A stretch of DNA of 45,498 nt, taken from assembly GCF_023218075.1 (NCBI RefSeq), contig NZ_JALPTB010000053.1, forward strand, positions 1 through 45,498, written 5' to 3'. This DNA is from Rhodococcus sp. HM1 (GTDB lineage: Bacteria > Actinomycetota > Actinomycetes > Mycobacteriales > Mycobacteriaceae). The notes under the pieces were generated by a model. The model was not told where the DNA came from. It worked only from the letters and a program-made list of their open reading frames with translations, and did not search any database. Positions 6,580 to 14,904 of this stretch are shown in pieces. The position numbers were made by a program, and so were the translations under genes. Numbering within the stretch: position 1 is the first letter of the stretch; every line of letters starts with the position of its first letter.

Positions 6580-8211
6580 CTACAACGCCTCGTAGTAGAA
6601 CGACGCCAACTTGGGCCCGCGACCACCCTCGAACCGAACGGTGACCTTCCACTGCCCCGCGACCGGAACGATGAGACCGTCACTGTCCCAGACGAGTTCA
6701 CCGTCAGCGGACATCGTCGTGCGGAGCTCGACCGGCAGGCGTGCGATGTTCGCCTCGGCCGAGGAGAGTTCGACGCCGACATCCGGCATCGGCGCTCCGC
6801 CGGTCGCGCCCTCGGGTCGGTAACGAACCGTCAGTGACCGTGCGCCACGACGGACCGAGTCGATCTCGACGTCGAGGACCTCGGATGCGCCGAAGTCCAG
6901 CGCAGTGCGCACGTTCGTGGTGTAACTGTCCTTGGCCGGCACGACAGATGTCAGCACGGACGTCGCGGCGAGAATCACGATCGCGAGCGCTGCCTCGGCG
7001 ACGAGGATCCGCGGGCGCCGCCGGACCGGCAGCGGTTCGGTTCCCCCGGCCGAACCGACGCTGAACCTGCGGTACGCGAGAGAGCCGGCGATCAGCGTGA
7101 GCACAGCGACCGACACCTTGACGGTCAGGGTGGATCCGTAGACGGTGGAGATCAGCGCTCCGACCGGGTCGACCTGGATGAACGCCAACAGGATCCCGGT
7201 GATCGCCACCAGGGCCACGTGCCCGGCCGCGAACCCGTGCCACCGCCGCAGCGGAGGCACCTGCTCCTGCACCAGCACGAGCAGGAGGACACCTCCGAGC
7301 CAGATCGCCCCGGCGTATACGTGCACACCTGTTCCGAGGAACGACACCGGCCAGCGCTCGGTCGAACCGCCGTGACCGCCGAGCGTGACCGCGACGATCG
7401 CGGACGCGGCCTGCAGGTATCCGGTCGCATCCGACCCACGGCCCCGGCCGGGCGGACGAATCCCGCACGCGAGACTCAGCATCACCGCGGCCGCGATCGC
7501 GATACCCAGCCGGCTGCTCGCGACTGCGGCGACGGCCGATCCGGAGATGCCGGACAGTCCGCCCGACTGTTGCGCGGCCAGCAGAACGACCCTGCCCACC
7601 AGGCCGGCAACCAGAAGCGTCGCACCGACCCGATAGACGAATCGGAACCGGCGGCCACCGAGCACGTTCGGCCACACCCAGCGGGCGACGACGAACAGGC
7701 CCGCCGACAGCGCGACCCCGAGATACGTCGCCCACTTGCTCGGAATACCGAGAAACTGTGCCGTGCCCGCATCCGCCCCGGGATCGTCGGGCACGTTCCC
7801 CAGCCCGGTGACCGACCCCACCGTGAACCGGATCGACAGCGACACCACATGCGTGTCGGCGGACAGCACACGCGCCGTCGCAAGGTAGGCACCGTCGGTG
7901 AGCCCGTCCGCGGGTACCAGCACGAGCCGACGCCCGCTGTTCTCCAGTCGCACCGCCGAGAAGGGGTGCCGCACACCGTCGTGGTCGATCAGCTGCGGCG
8001 AGCCCTCGACGACGCCGACCACCTCGTTCAGCTCGAAGGACAGCAAGGCCGGCGAAACCTCCACACGGGATCCGTCGCCCGGTGAGCTGGACACGACACT
8101 CGCGTGCGCGGAGGCCGGCGCTGCCCATACGGTCGATGCCGACACCACGAGCCATACGAGGAAGCCGAGGCATGCAGCGCGATGCATCGATCGGTCACGG
8201 CTTCGGGACAT
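6580..8211 (-). CDS. CopC-CopD copper transport/resistance fusion (YcnJ-like)
   Basis: This protein of 543 aa from ATG 8211 (GGAG 6 bases upstream) has a signal peptide ending ASA, then a mature N-terminal HASVVSSSPGDGSRV. That exposes the His1 used by CopC domains to bind Cu(II); the CopC pattern ADTHVVSLSIRF follows near residue 120. Next come about eight membrane helices of a CopD domain, and a C-terminal extracellular domain resembling the YtkA-like tail of YcnJ (about residues 450-540). The start overlaps the YcnI stop by 17 bases. The expected role is copper import across the membrane. Finding it inside an organosulfur operon is unusual. Confidence 0.88.
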   Translation of the reverse strand: MSRSRDRSMHRAACLGFLVWLVVSASTVWAAPASAHASVVSSSPGDGSRVEVSPALLSFELNEVVGVVEGSPQLIDHDGVRHPFSAVRLENSGRRLVLVPADGLTDGAYLATARVLSADTHVVSLSIRFTVGSVTGLGNVPDDPGADAGTAQFLGIPSKWATYLGVALSAGLFVVARWVWPNVLGGRRFRFVYRVGATLLVAGLVGRVVLLAAQQSGGLSGISGSAVAAVASSRLGIAIAAAVMLSLACGIRPPGRGRGSDATGYLQAASAIVAVTLGGHGGSTERWPVSFLGTGVHVYAGAIWLGGVLLLVLVQEQVPPLRRWHGFAAGHVALVAITGILLAFIQVDPVGALISTVYGSTLTVKVSVAVLTLIAGSLAYRRFSVGSAGGTEPLPVRRRPRILVAEAALAIVILAATSVLTSVVPAKDSYTTNVRTALDFGASEVLDVEIDSVRRGARSLTVRYRPEGATGGAPMPDVGVELSSAEANIARLPVELRTTMSADGELVWDSDGLIVPVAGQWKVTVRFEGGRGPKLASFYYEAL

Positions 8212-8923
8212 GACTCCGGCGCACCAGCACAAGCACTCCGATCGACGATCCCGCCGCGATCACCAGCGCGGCACCGGCGATCGAACGCCATAACCACAGC
8301 TGTGGCTCGGTTGCCGCCGACGCGGTGCTCGCCGGGTCCGTCGAAGCATCGACACGGTCTCCGTGTCCGTCGTGCCCGTGCCCCGCTCCTGCGGCGGCCA
8401 GCGTGACGACGGGCGCCGGGTGTTCGGGTTCGCTGTCCGCGTCGAGAGCGACCTCGTCCCACCGGACCACGGATCCGTCGCTGTATCCCTGTTCGCTGTG
8501 CAGCGCCACCGATTCGACGTCGTCCGGCCACGGTCCCGCGGAGAGGGTGAAGACACCGAACTCCGAACCCTTCAGCCCGTACGCCGGATCGCTCGTCTCC
8601 CAATCGATGCGCGTCACCCGTTCGCCGTCCGCGGTCGGCTCCCGCAGGATCGTCGCGGTCCACCCCGGAATCGGCAGTGTCCGCGCCGACACGAGGTCGA
8701 CGCCGTCGGGAACGGTGATCGTCAGCCGCACCGTCGAGGCCGTGTCCGACTCGGTCGGGACGATGAGCCGCACCAGGCCGTATCCGCCCTGCGTGGGCCG
8801 GTCGCCGTCGTCGACCCGGACGTGCGCCGCAGCCGTGCCCGCGGCACCGGACAGGCCGAGACCCCCGAGCAGCGCGACAACGGTGAGGCGACCGACAAAC
8901 TGCCTCGTGCGTCTACCGAACAT
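8195..8923 (-). CDS. YcnI-like copper-binding membrane-anchored protein (DUF1775)
   Basis: This 242-aa protein has a signal peptide, then a mature N-terminus HVRVDDGDRPTQGGYGLV after ...GTAAA. In YcnI proteins this first His helps bind Cu(II). The YcnI domain runs to about residue 170 (VRLTITVPDGVDLV, GWTATILRE, WPDDVESVALHSEQGYSDGSVVRW). A His-rich linker GHGHDGHGD and one C-terminal membrane helix with an RRSHVPKP tail follow. It starts 11 bases inside the end of the FMO-like gene and overlaps CopC-CopD, so these genes are tightly coupled. It probably captures copper outside the cell and passes it to CopC-CopD. Confidence 0.88.
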   Translation of the reverse strand: MFGRRTRQFVGRLTVVALLGGLGLSGAAGTAAAHVRVDDGDRPTQGGYGLVRLIVPTESDTASTVRLTITVPDGVDLVSARTLPIPGWTATILREPTADGERVTRIDWETSDPAYGLKGSEFGVFTLSAGPWPDDVESVALHSEQGYSDGSVVRWDEVALDADSEPEHPAPVVTLAAAGAGHGHDGHGDRVDASTDPASTASAATEPQLWLWRSIAGAALVIAAGSSIGVLVLVRRSHVPKP

Positions 8924-10307
8924 CGTCGACCGGTCCCCCGACGGCAGCCGAGCGTGCTCGTCGCAGATCGGCGAGCACCAGATCGCGCGTGATCGCCTCC
9001 ACCAGCCGCGGCACGCCGACGCGCAGGCTCGGGATGTCGCCGACCGGCCGGCCGAAGCTGACAGCCGCACCGATGCTGAAGACGTGGATGTCGCGCAGCC
9101 ACGGCGCCGCACCCGGTTCGCGTTCGGTCAGCTCGTATCCGCTGCCGAGGTACGGCGCCGACGCGAGCAACTCCGATTCCAGTCCTTCGGGTGCCGGATA
9201 GGCATCCGCCCATCGCGCGACATAGGGCGCGATCGTCGACAGCTCCGGCCGGGTGGCCGGATCCTGCTGATAGCCGGTGCCGGCGATGGCGAAGTCGAAG
9301 GTGCGAGTTCCGTCCGCGGCGTGGACGATCACGCGGCCGTCCTCCTCGGACGCCGACAACCACTCTGCGTCGAGGTGGAGGTAGTAGTTCTCGAACACCG
9401 CTGCCCGCTCGACGGACTCCGGAGGAACATTGGCCCCCTGCGCGGCGGTCCGCCACCGCTGACGCCACCGTTCCTCGTCGCCGAGCAGGTGGAATACGTC
9501 CTGCGCCAGCGGGTTCGGTCGTGTTCCGCCGAGCGGGGCGACAACCAGCTCCGGTCGGCGCGTGTACACGTGCACATCGCCCGCTCCGGCCTCGAGTGCG
9601 GTCGCCGCTGCATCGTATGCGGACGCCGCGGCGCCCAGGACCGCAACGGACCTGTCGCGCAGTGCGTCGAAATCGATTTCGTCCGCGGTATGTGCGAACA
9701 CGCGGTCCGACAGGGCCGCCACTGCGGCGGGAATGTACGGGCCCCCGGTTCCCGAGACCCCGGTGGCCAGAACCAGTTTTCGGGTGTCCTCGGTCCAGGT
9801 GCGCTCGTCGTTCTCCAGGTGCAGACGCAGCCGTCCGTCGTCGACAGGCTCGATGTCCGTCAGCCGGACGCCGCGCCGTACCTCGATGCCGACCTGCCGG
9901 CGGAACCATTCGAGGTAGTCCGCCCAGTCCGACGTGGCGATGCGGTCGATTCCGTCGAACGCGCCTTCCCCGTGGGTCGCGTCGAACCAGACCTGGAACG
10001 TCAGGGCCGGGTTGCCCAGTTCGGGGCCCGACACCGTCTTGGGAGTGCGCAATGTGAGATTCCGTGCACGCGACTGCCACGCGAGGTCGGACTCGTCCCG
10101 GCCGGCGTCGACGACGGAGGTCCTGGCCACGCCGGCGCGGCGCAGCGCGTAGGCGATCGCCACTCCGCTCTGACCGCCGCCCACGACGACGACGTCGTGA
10201 TCCGTATCGTCCAGCGGCGCGATCCAGTTCGCGTCGCCGTTACCGTAGCCGAGCAGGTGGAGCGATCGCTGCGCTGCGTCGTCGGGGTTGTCGGAGAGGT
10301 CGGTCAT
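8913..10307 (-). CDS. FMO-like FAD/NAD(P)-binding oxidoreductase
   Basis: This 464-aa flavoprotein has an N-terminal Rossmann FAD site, DVVVVGGGQSGVAIAYAL, near residues 38-55, and a second dinucleotide-binding site, SVAVLGAAASAYDAA, near 220. An FAD-facing ATG box resembling IAGTGYQQDPATRP lies in the last third. The layout fits single-component flavin monooxygenases or lysine/ornithine N-hydroxylase-like enzymes. It follows the ABC permease by 85 bases and overlaps YcnI. S- or N-oxygenation of the imported compound is a reasonable guess, but reaction and substrate cannot be settled from the sequence. Confidence 0.8.
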   Translation of the reverse strand: MTDLSDNPDDAAQRSLHLLGYGNGDANWIAPLDDTDHDVVVVGGGQSGVAIAYALRRAGVARTSVVDAGRDESDLAWQSRARNLTLRTPKTVSGPELGNPALTFQVWFDATHGEGAFDGIDRIATSDWADYLEWFRRQVGIEVRRGVRLTDIEPVDDGRLRLHLENDERTWTEDTRKLVLATGVSGTGGPYIPAAVAALSDRVFAHTADEIDFDALRDRSVAVLGAAASAYDAAATALEAGAGDVHVYTRRPELVVAPLGGTRPNPLAQDVFHLLGDEERWRQRWRTAAQGANVPPESVERAAVFENYYLHLDAEWLSASEEDGRVIVHAADGTRTFDFAIAGTGYQQDPATRPELSTIAPYVARWADAYPAPEGLESELLASAPYLGSGYELTEREPGAAPWLRDIHVFSIGAAVSFGRPVGDIPSLRVGVPRLVEAITRDLVLADLRRARSAAVGGPVDDVR

Positions 10308-10326
10308 CGAGCTGTCATCCTTCTGC

Positions 10327-10357
10327 TGCGTACTTCTGGTTCTTGCGTACTTCTGGT
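10327..10357. repeat. Two direct copies of TGCGTACTTCTGGT
   Basis: The 14-base sequence TGCGTACTTCTGGT occurs at 10327-10340 and again at 10344-10357, a 17-base period, in the 85-base gap between the ABC permease and the FMO-like gene. It may be an RNA or protein binding site within the operon, or a local duplication; I see no palindrome in it. Confidence 0.6.
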
Positions 10358-10392
10358 CTGTCGATTCGTCATCGGCCGACGAGCGGCCACGG

Positions 10393-11244
10393 TCAGCGGC
10401 TCGTGATTCCGAGTTGCCATCCGGTCACGCGCTTCTCGATTCCGGCCAGCACGAGGTTCAAGGTGACGCCGATGATGCCCAGCACCACGATCCCCGAATA
10501 CATCGCAGGGATCTGGTAGCCCTCCTGCGCGGATCTGATGTAGATGCCCAGACCTTCGGTAGCACCGAGATATTCGGCGGCCACCAGCGCGGTGAAGGCG
10601 TGCGATGCGCCCAGTCTCAGACCCGGGAAAATGTTGGGGAACGCAGCGGGAAGCACGATCCGGGTGAAGATGTAGACCCGTCCCGCGCCGAGGGTCCGCG
10701 CGGCGCTGACGAGAATCTTCTCGACGCCCTTGACCGCATTCGTGGTGTTGATGAAGATCGGCCAGAACGCCGCCCAAGCGACGATCGCGATCTTGGATTC
10801 CTCACCGATCCCGAAGAAGAGCAAGAACACCGGAAACAGCGCGAGGATCGAGAGATTCCGGAAGAAGTTCAGGATCGGCTCGAACAACTTGTCGAGTGTC
10901 CGGACCGAACCCACGAGAATCCCGAGGAAGATGCCGAGGACCGTCGCGATGAGGAACCCGGCGAGTCCGCGGCGCAGACTCGGCAGCACCTGCCGGCCGA
11001 GCTTGCCGTCCGCGGAGAACCCGTCGACCAATGCGGTGACGATGTTCTGGGGCGGCGTGAGGAACTTCGGATCCAGCAGTCCGGTCGTGTTGGCGAACCA
11101 CCACACGAACAGGAACAGTGCGACTCCGACCGTCCCGTACACGTACTTGTCGTAATCGGCGGCCCACTCGCTCCACGAACGGGACGGCTTCTCCGGCTGC
11201 GCCTCGGTGCGTTCGTCGGTTCGTGGACGCGTCTCAACGGTCAC
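10393..11244 (-). CDS. ABC transporter permease, sulfonate/nitrate type (second importer)
   Basis: This 283-aa inner-membrane permease is of the SsuC/TauC family. A hydrophilic N-terminus rich in charged residues precedes a first membrane helix (VYGTVGVALFLFVWWFA, about 35-52). The coupling loop reads SAARTLGAGRVYIFTRIVLP. GTG 11244 is chosen because AAGGAGGAGG lies upstream; this start overlaps the ATPase stop by 11 bases. It pairs with the ATPase and binding protein just upstream as a second complete importer distinct from the one at 212-2936. The permeases clearly differ in sequence, so this is not a recent duplication. Confidence 0.9.
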   Translation of the reverse strand: MTVETRPRTDERTEAQPEKPSRSWSEWAADYDKYVYGTVGVALFLFVWWFANTTGLLDPKFLTPPQNIVTALVDGFSADGKLGRQVLPSLRRGLAGFLIATVLGIFLGILVGSVRTLDKLFEPILNFFRNLSILALFPVFLLFFGIGEESKIAIVAWAAFWPIFINTTNAVKGVEKILVSAARTLGAGRVYIFTRIVLPAAFPNIFPGLRLGASHAFTALVAAEYLGATEGLGIYIRSAQEGYQIPAMYSGIVVLGIIGVTLNLVLAGIEKRVTGWQLGITSR

Positions 11245-12079
11245 CAATGTGGGCCTCCTCCTTGAGGATCTGCGCGACCTGGGCACGGATCCGGCCGAAC
11301 TCCGGCGCGGCGCGGGAGTCGTCGTTGCGAGGTCGCGGCAGGTCGACCTCGATCAGTGCGTTCACCTTGCCGGGACGCTTGGACATCACCGCGATCCGAT
11401 CGGACAGGAAGATCGCCTCGTCGATCGAGTGCGTCACGAACAGGATGGTCTTCTTCCGAGCCCCGGACTCCCAGATCCGCAACAGTTCTCCTTGCAGGAA
11501 CTCGCGGGTCTGCGCGTCCAGCGCAGCGAACGGCTCGTCCAGAACCAGAACGTCCGGGTCGTATGCGAGAGAACGCGCGATGGCCACTCGCTGGCGCATG
11601 CCACCGGAGAGCCGATGCGGGAGGTGGTCGGCAAAGCTCTCCAACCCGACGGTCGTGAGGATCCGTTCCGAGATTTCGCGCTTGCGCGCGGCCGGGACGC
11701 CGCGGATCTTCAGACCTGCTTCGACGTTCTTCCGCACGGACAACCACGGAAACAGTGCGTAATTCTGGAAGACGACACCGATGTTCTTGCTCACGCCGCG
11801 GACGGGAGCGCCGTCGAGGAGCAACTCGCCGCCCTCGAAGGTCTCCAGTCCGGCGAGGATGTTGAGAAACGTCGATTTTCCGCACCCACTCGGGCCCAGC
11901 AGGGAAAGGAATTCGCCTTCCCGTATCTCGAGGTCGAAGTCGTCGAGGACTTCGGTGACGCCGTTGCCGGCGCCCTTGCCGACATTCTTGAACTCCTTGT
12001 GCAGGTTCCTGGCCGAAATCTTGACCGGCCGGGCCGCATCGGGAACAACAGCAGGGTGATCGACGACCGATCGGGTCAT
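11234..12079 (-). CDS. ABC transporter ATP-binding protein, sulfonate/nitrate type
   Basis: This 281-aa ATPase energises the second importer. Walker A GPSGCGKST is at residues 62-70, the Q-loop at VVFQN near 102-106, the signature LSGGMRQ at 157-163 and Walker B VLVLDEP at 177-183, with a switch His in LFVTHS. ATG 12079 has GAGGAGG 9 bases upstream. It lies 55 bases after the binding-protein gene and overlaps the permease by 11 bases. SsuB/TauB family membership is clear; substrate specificity comes from the binding protein. Confidence 0.92.
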   Translation of the reverse strand: MTRSVVDHPAVVPDAARPVKISARNLHKEFKNVGKGAGNGVTEVLDDFDLEIREGEFLSLLGPSGCGKSTFLNILAGLETFEGGELLLDGAPVRGVSKNIGVVFQNYALFPWLSVRKNVEAGLKIRGVPAARKREISERILTTVGLESFADHLPHRLSGGMRQRVAIARSLAYDPDVLVLDEPFAALDAQTREFLQGELLRIWESGARKKTILFVTHSIDEAIFLSDRIAVMSKRPGKVNALIEVDLPRPRNDDSRAAPEFGRIRAQVAQILKEEAHIGDR

Positions 12080-12134
12080 GACCGCTGCCTCCTCATCGTT
12101 TGGTTGCCTTCGTTCGTCACCGGCACCGGGCCGG

Positions 12135-13241
12135 TCAGAACTCGGTATCGGTCAGCACTTCGGTGTTGCTCGACTGCGAATCGATCAATGCGGCGGACGG
12201 TGCGTACGGATTGAACTCGTTGGTGGCCACGTCTTCCGGGGTGAGAGCGGCCTCCTCCGGTGTGAGGATCCCGAGTCGCTCGGACAGATCCCACCAGAAG
12301 CCGGTCTGTTCCTTGTCCAGGATCAGATTGTTCGTGTAGTAGTACTTGGTGACCTGATCCTCGGACAGTCCCGTGAGCCGCGCCACCAACTCCTGCTGCT
12401 TGTCCGGGTTCGCATTCACCCAGTTCGCCGTCTTGGCGAGGATCTCGACGAATTCCCTTGTCTGGGCTGGGTATCGACGGATGAACTCTCCACTCGCGCT
12501 GATCGGCGCCAGACCACCGTCACTGCCGGAGTTGTCGTAGTCCGAGAAGGCGACCCGCACCGCATCATTGGTCCGGAGGACACCGTTGAGCGGAGGATGG
12601 ATCACCGCGAGGTCGATCTGCCCCTGCTCGAGGGACTGCGGCAGCAGGCTCTCCGACTGGGTCAGGAACTTGACCTTGTCGACATCGACACCGTTCTTGA
12701 CGAGGTAGTCCTTGAGGATGAATTCGGCGCAGCCCTTCAGGGAGGCCAAGCCGACCGTCTTGCCTTCGAGCTGCCTCAGGTTCGTCTGGTTCAGGTCCGA
12801 GTCCTTGCGCACGAAGTACTCCATGTGCGGCTCGTCCTCGGTGGTATAGGTCAGTGACGCAATCACTTTCAGATCCACTCCGGCGGCGACAGCCGAGAGC
12901 GCCCGGTTGAACATGAAGTAGGCGAAGGTGACGTCGCCGGTTCCGAGCAGGGCCGGAACCTGACCGGCGTCCACGTGACCGAGATACTCCGGCCGGATAC
13001 CCGCCTCGTCCCAGAATCCCAGCTCGTCGGCGATCTTGACGAGCGACGGGCTGTTCGGGTTCTCGGACCACTTGAAGTACACCGGATTATTCGGATCCGA
13101 GACGCTTCCGTCCACGTCCTGAACCACGGCCGATTCACCTCCGCCGCATGCGGCAAGGGTGGCCGCCACCACCCCGGTGACGACGAATGTTGCTGCTCCG
13201 CGGCACAATTTGCCGAACACGCCGGCCTGCGTCTCGCGCAT
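12135..13241 (-). CDS. ABC substrate-binding lipoprotein, SsuA/TauA type
   Basis: This 368-aa lipoprotein starts at ATG 13241, which has AAAGGTG 5 bases upstream; a GTG at 13280 has no such site. The signal ends ATLAAC, with lipidation at Cys32. The mature part is an NMT1/SsuA-like two-lobed binding protein: LGFWDEAGIRPEYLGHVDAG, LLGTGDVTFAYFMFNRALSA and the phosphate/sulfonate-loop-like EGKTVGLASLKGCAEFILKD. It is the first gene of a minus-strand operon of eight genes ending at 4349. Ligand is probably a sulfonate or other organosulfur anion, judged from the oxygenases downstream. Confidence 0.88.
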   Translation of the reverse strand: MRETQAGVFGKLCRGAATFVVTGVVAATLAACGGGESAVVQDVDGSVSDPNNPVYFKWSENPNSPSLVKIADELGFWDEAGIRPEYLGHVDAGQVPALLGTGDVTFAYFMFNRALSAVAAGVDLKVIASLTYTTEDEPHMEYFVRKDSDLNQTNLRQLEGKTVGLASLKGCAEFILKDYLVKNGVDVDKVKFLTQSESLLPQSLEQGQIDLAVIHPPLNGVLRTNDAVRVAFSDYDNSGSDGGLAPISASGEFIRRYPAQTREFVEILAKTANWVNANPDKQQELVARLTGLSEDQVTKYYYTNNLILDKEQTGFWWDLSERLGILTPEEAALTPEDVATNEFNPYAPSAALIDSQSSNTEVLTDTEF

Positions 13242-13398
13242 GATCACCTTTTCTGTCCGAAGGATGTTCCGAATGGCCACCGGCTCTCCGAGGATCGACT
13301 ACTGCTGATTCGCAACCGATCTCGGGGTCGACGATGTACATACGAATCGGCGGCCGCAGGACCCGACATGCGGGGCGGACCGTCCGAATATCGTCAAT

Positions 13399-13470
13399 GC
13401 TAGAGCCCTTCGTCCCATACCCGTAGAGTTCGGATCTCCGTGACGGATTCCCCGCGTGAGACTTTCGAAA
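13399..13470 (-). promoter_or_regulatory. Promoter region with two motifs shared with other sulfur operons
   Basis: Upstream of the binding-protein gene, minus-strand GGGACGAAGGGCTCTAGC (13416-13399) matches GGGACCAAGGGCCCTACC before the dipeptide-type operon in 15 of 18 positions. It contains a TAGCAT -10-like box running into 13402-13397. Further up, GTGAGACTTTCGA (plus strand, 13456-13468) resembles elements in three other intergenic regions. Binding sites for a common sulfur-status regulator are inferred. Confidence 0.45.
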
Positions 13471-13488
13471 CGAGTCCGAAACGACGAC

Positions 13489-13526
13489 AGGTCCGTGCCG
13501 TCGGTGTTCCCGAACGGCACGGACCT
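13489..13526. terminator. 13-bp perfect hairpin downstream of the DszA-like gene
   Basis: Arms 13489-13501 and 13514-13526 are exact reverse complements around a 12-base loop. It lies 73 bases past the stop of the minus-strand LLM gene and upstream of the next minus-strand promoter, as expected of a terminator between two operons. The flank 13517-13580 also holds three CGGACCT repeats. Confidence 0.7.
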
Positions 13527-13598
13527 CTGGTCCCTTTCCACGCGGACCTGCGGTCTGCTCCTACACGGACCTGTCGTCCCCCTGATGCTTCCGCGGGG

Positions 13599-14885
13599 CT
13601 ACCCGACGGCGTGCAATGCCGGCAACGTCGCCCCGAACCGACCCCTGAGCGTCTTCTCGGAGTACTCGTGCCGGAACAACCCTCGTCGGCGCAGGATCGG
13701 CACGACGTGGTCGACGAACTCGTCCAGCCCGGTCGGCAACGCGTCCGGCATCAGATTGAATCCGTCTGCGGCTCCTGCGAGGAACCATTCCTCGATGGTG
13801 TCCGCGACCTGTTCGGGGGTGCCGATGATCGCGCGATGACCTCCGCTGCCGTTCAGGGACCGCAGCAGCTGCCGGATCGAGAGATTGCCCTCCTGCGCGA
13901 GTCCGACCACCGATTCCCGGAACCCGAGCGACCCCTGGTAAGCGTCGAGGTCCTCGGGAACCGCGAGAACGTGCGCCGGAATCGGCTCGTCCCAGTCCAG
14001 GGTCGTGACGTCGACGCCCAAGGTGCCGCTCAGCCGCTCGGCTCCGAAATCGGCGGGCACGTGCGCGCGCAGGGATTCGTGACGTTCGATCGCTTCTCGC
14101 TCGGTGGACCCGATCACGGTGATCAGACCCGGGAGGATCTTGACCTGGTCCGGGTCCCGGCCCGCCCGGGCGGCCGCGTCCTTGACGTAGCGGTAGTGCT
14201 CGATCCCGGCGGCCAGGGTGAGTTCCGCGGTGAAGACCCCGTGCGCCGTACGTCCGGCGAGTTCACGTCCTGCCGGCGATCCGCCCGCCTGGATCAGCGC
14301 CGGGTAACCCTGCGCCGACGGCGCGACCGCGAGACGCCCGGACACCTCGAATCGGGGACCGCGGTGATTCACGGGAACACCGGTCAGAGCCGATTCCCAC
14401 AACTCGGTCACGACATCGACGAATTCGGCGGCGCGGGCGTACCGCTCCTCGCGGTCCGGGAGCGCCTGCAACCCGAAGTTCGCTCCCACCACCGGCGAAT
14501 AGGTCGTCACGACGTTCCAGGCGACCCGCCCACCACTCGCGACGTCCAGCGAGAGGAATCTTTCCGCGAGCTCGTAGGGCTCGTTGAAGGTCGTCGATGC
14601 CGTGCCGATCAATCCGAGGTTCGTCGTGTGTGCGGCGACCGTTGCCAGGACCGCGGTCGGTTCGAGGGCCCGGGTGGGTTTGACCTTCGGGTTCTCCCAG
14701 AATCCCGGGCTGTCGGCCAGGAAGAACCCGTCCAGGGTTCCCCGTTCGGCTGCCTGCGCGATGCGCACGAAGTGGGATGCGTCGAGAAAAGCGTTCGGTG
14801 CGACGCCGAGTGTCCAGGCACCCGGGGAAATACCGACGTCGAGGACGTTGACGTTGAGGACCAGCCGACGGTTCGAGTGAGTCAT
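13599..14885 (-). CDS. LLM flavin monooxygenase, NtaA/SnaA/DszA type
   Basis: This 428-aa cytosolic enzyme has the luciferase-like TIM-barrel fold. Family hallmarks are GLIGTASTTFNEPYELAERF, SGGRVAWNVVTTYSPVVGANFG (flavin phosphate region), ALIQAGGSPAGRELA and the C-terminal block GTPEQVADTIEEWFLAGAADG. ATG 14885 has GAAAGGA upstream. It follows the DszC-like gene by 19 bases; a DszA/DszC-type pair in one operon suggests successive FMNH2-dependent oxidations of one substrate. Length matches the family. DszB-like desulfinase is missing, so this is not the classical dibenzothiophene pathway. Confidence 0.88.
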   Translation of the reverse strand: MTHSNRRLVLNVNVLDVGISPGAWTLGVAPNAFLDASHFVRIAQAAERGTLDGFFLADSPGFWENPKVKPTRALEPTAVLATVAAHTTNLGLIGTASTTFNEPYELAERFLSLDVASGGRVAWNVVTTYSPVVGANFGLQALPDREERYARAAEFVDVVTELWESALTGVPVNHRGPRFEVSGRLAVAPSAQGYPALIQAGGSPAGRELAGRTAHGVFTAELTLAAGIEHYRYVKDAAARAGRDPDQVKILPGLITVIGSTEREAIERHESLRAHVPADFGAERLSGTLGVDVTTLDWDEPIPAHVLAVPEDLDAYQGSLGFRESVVGLAQEGNLSIRQLLRSLNGSGGHRAIIGTPEQVADTIEEWFLAGAADGFNLMPDALPTGLDEFVDHVVPILRRRGLFRHEYSEKTLRGRFGATLPALHAVG

Positions 14886-14904
14886 CTCGGATGTCCTTTC
14901 CGGC

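Noticed and set aside
8325..10406. A 693-codon plus-strand open frame
   Set aside because: It spans three minus-strand genes with clear families (YcnI, FMO-like and the operon gap) and is explained by GC-rich antisense bias.
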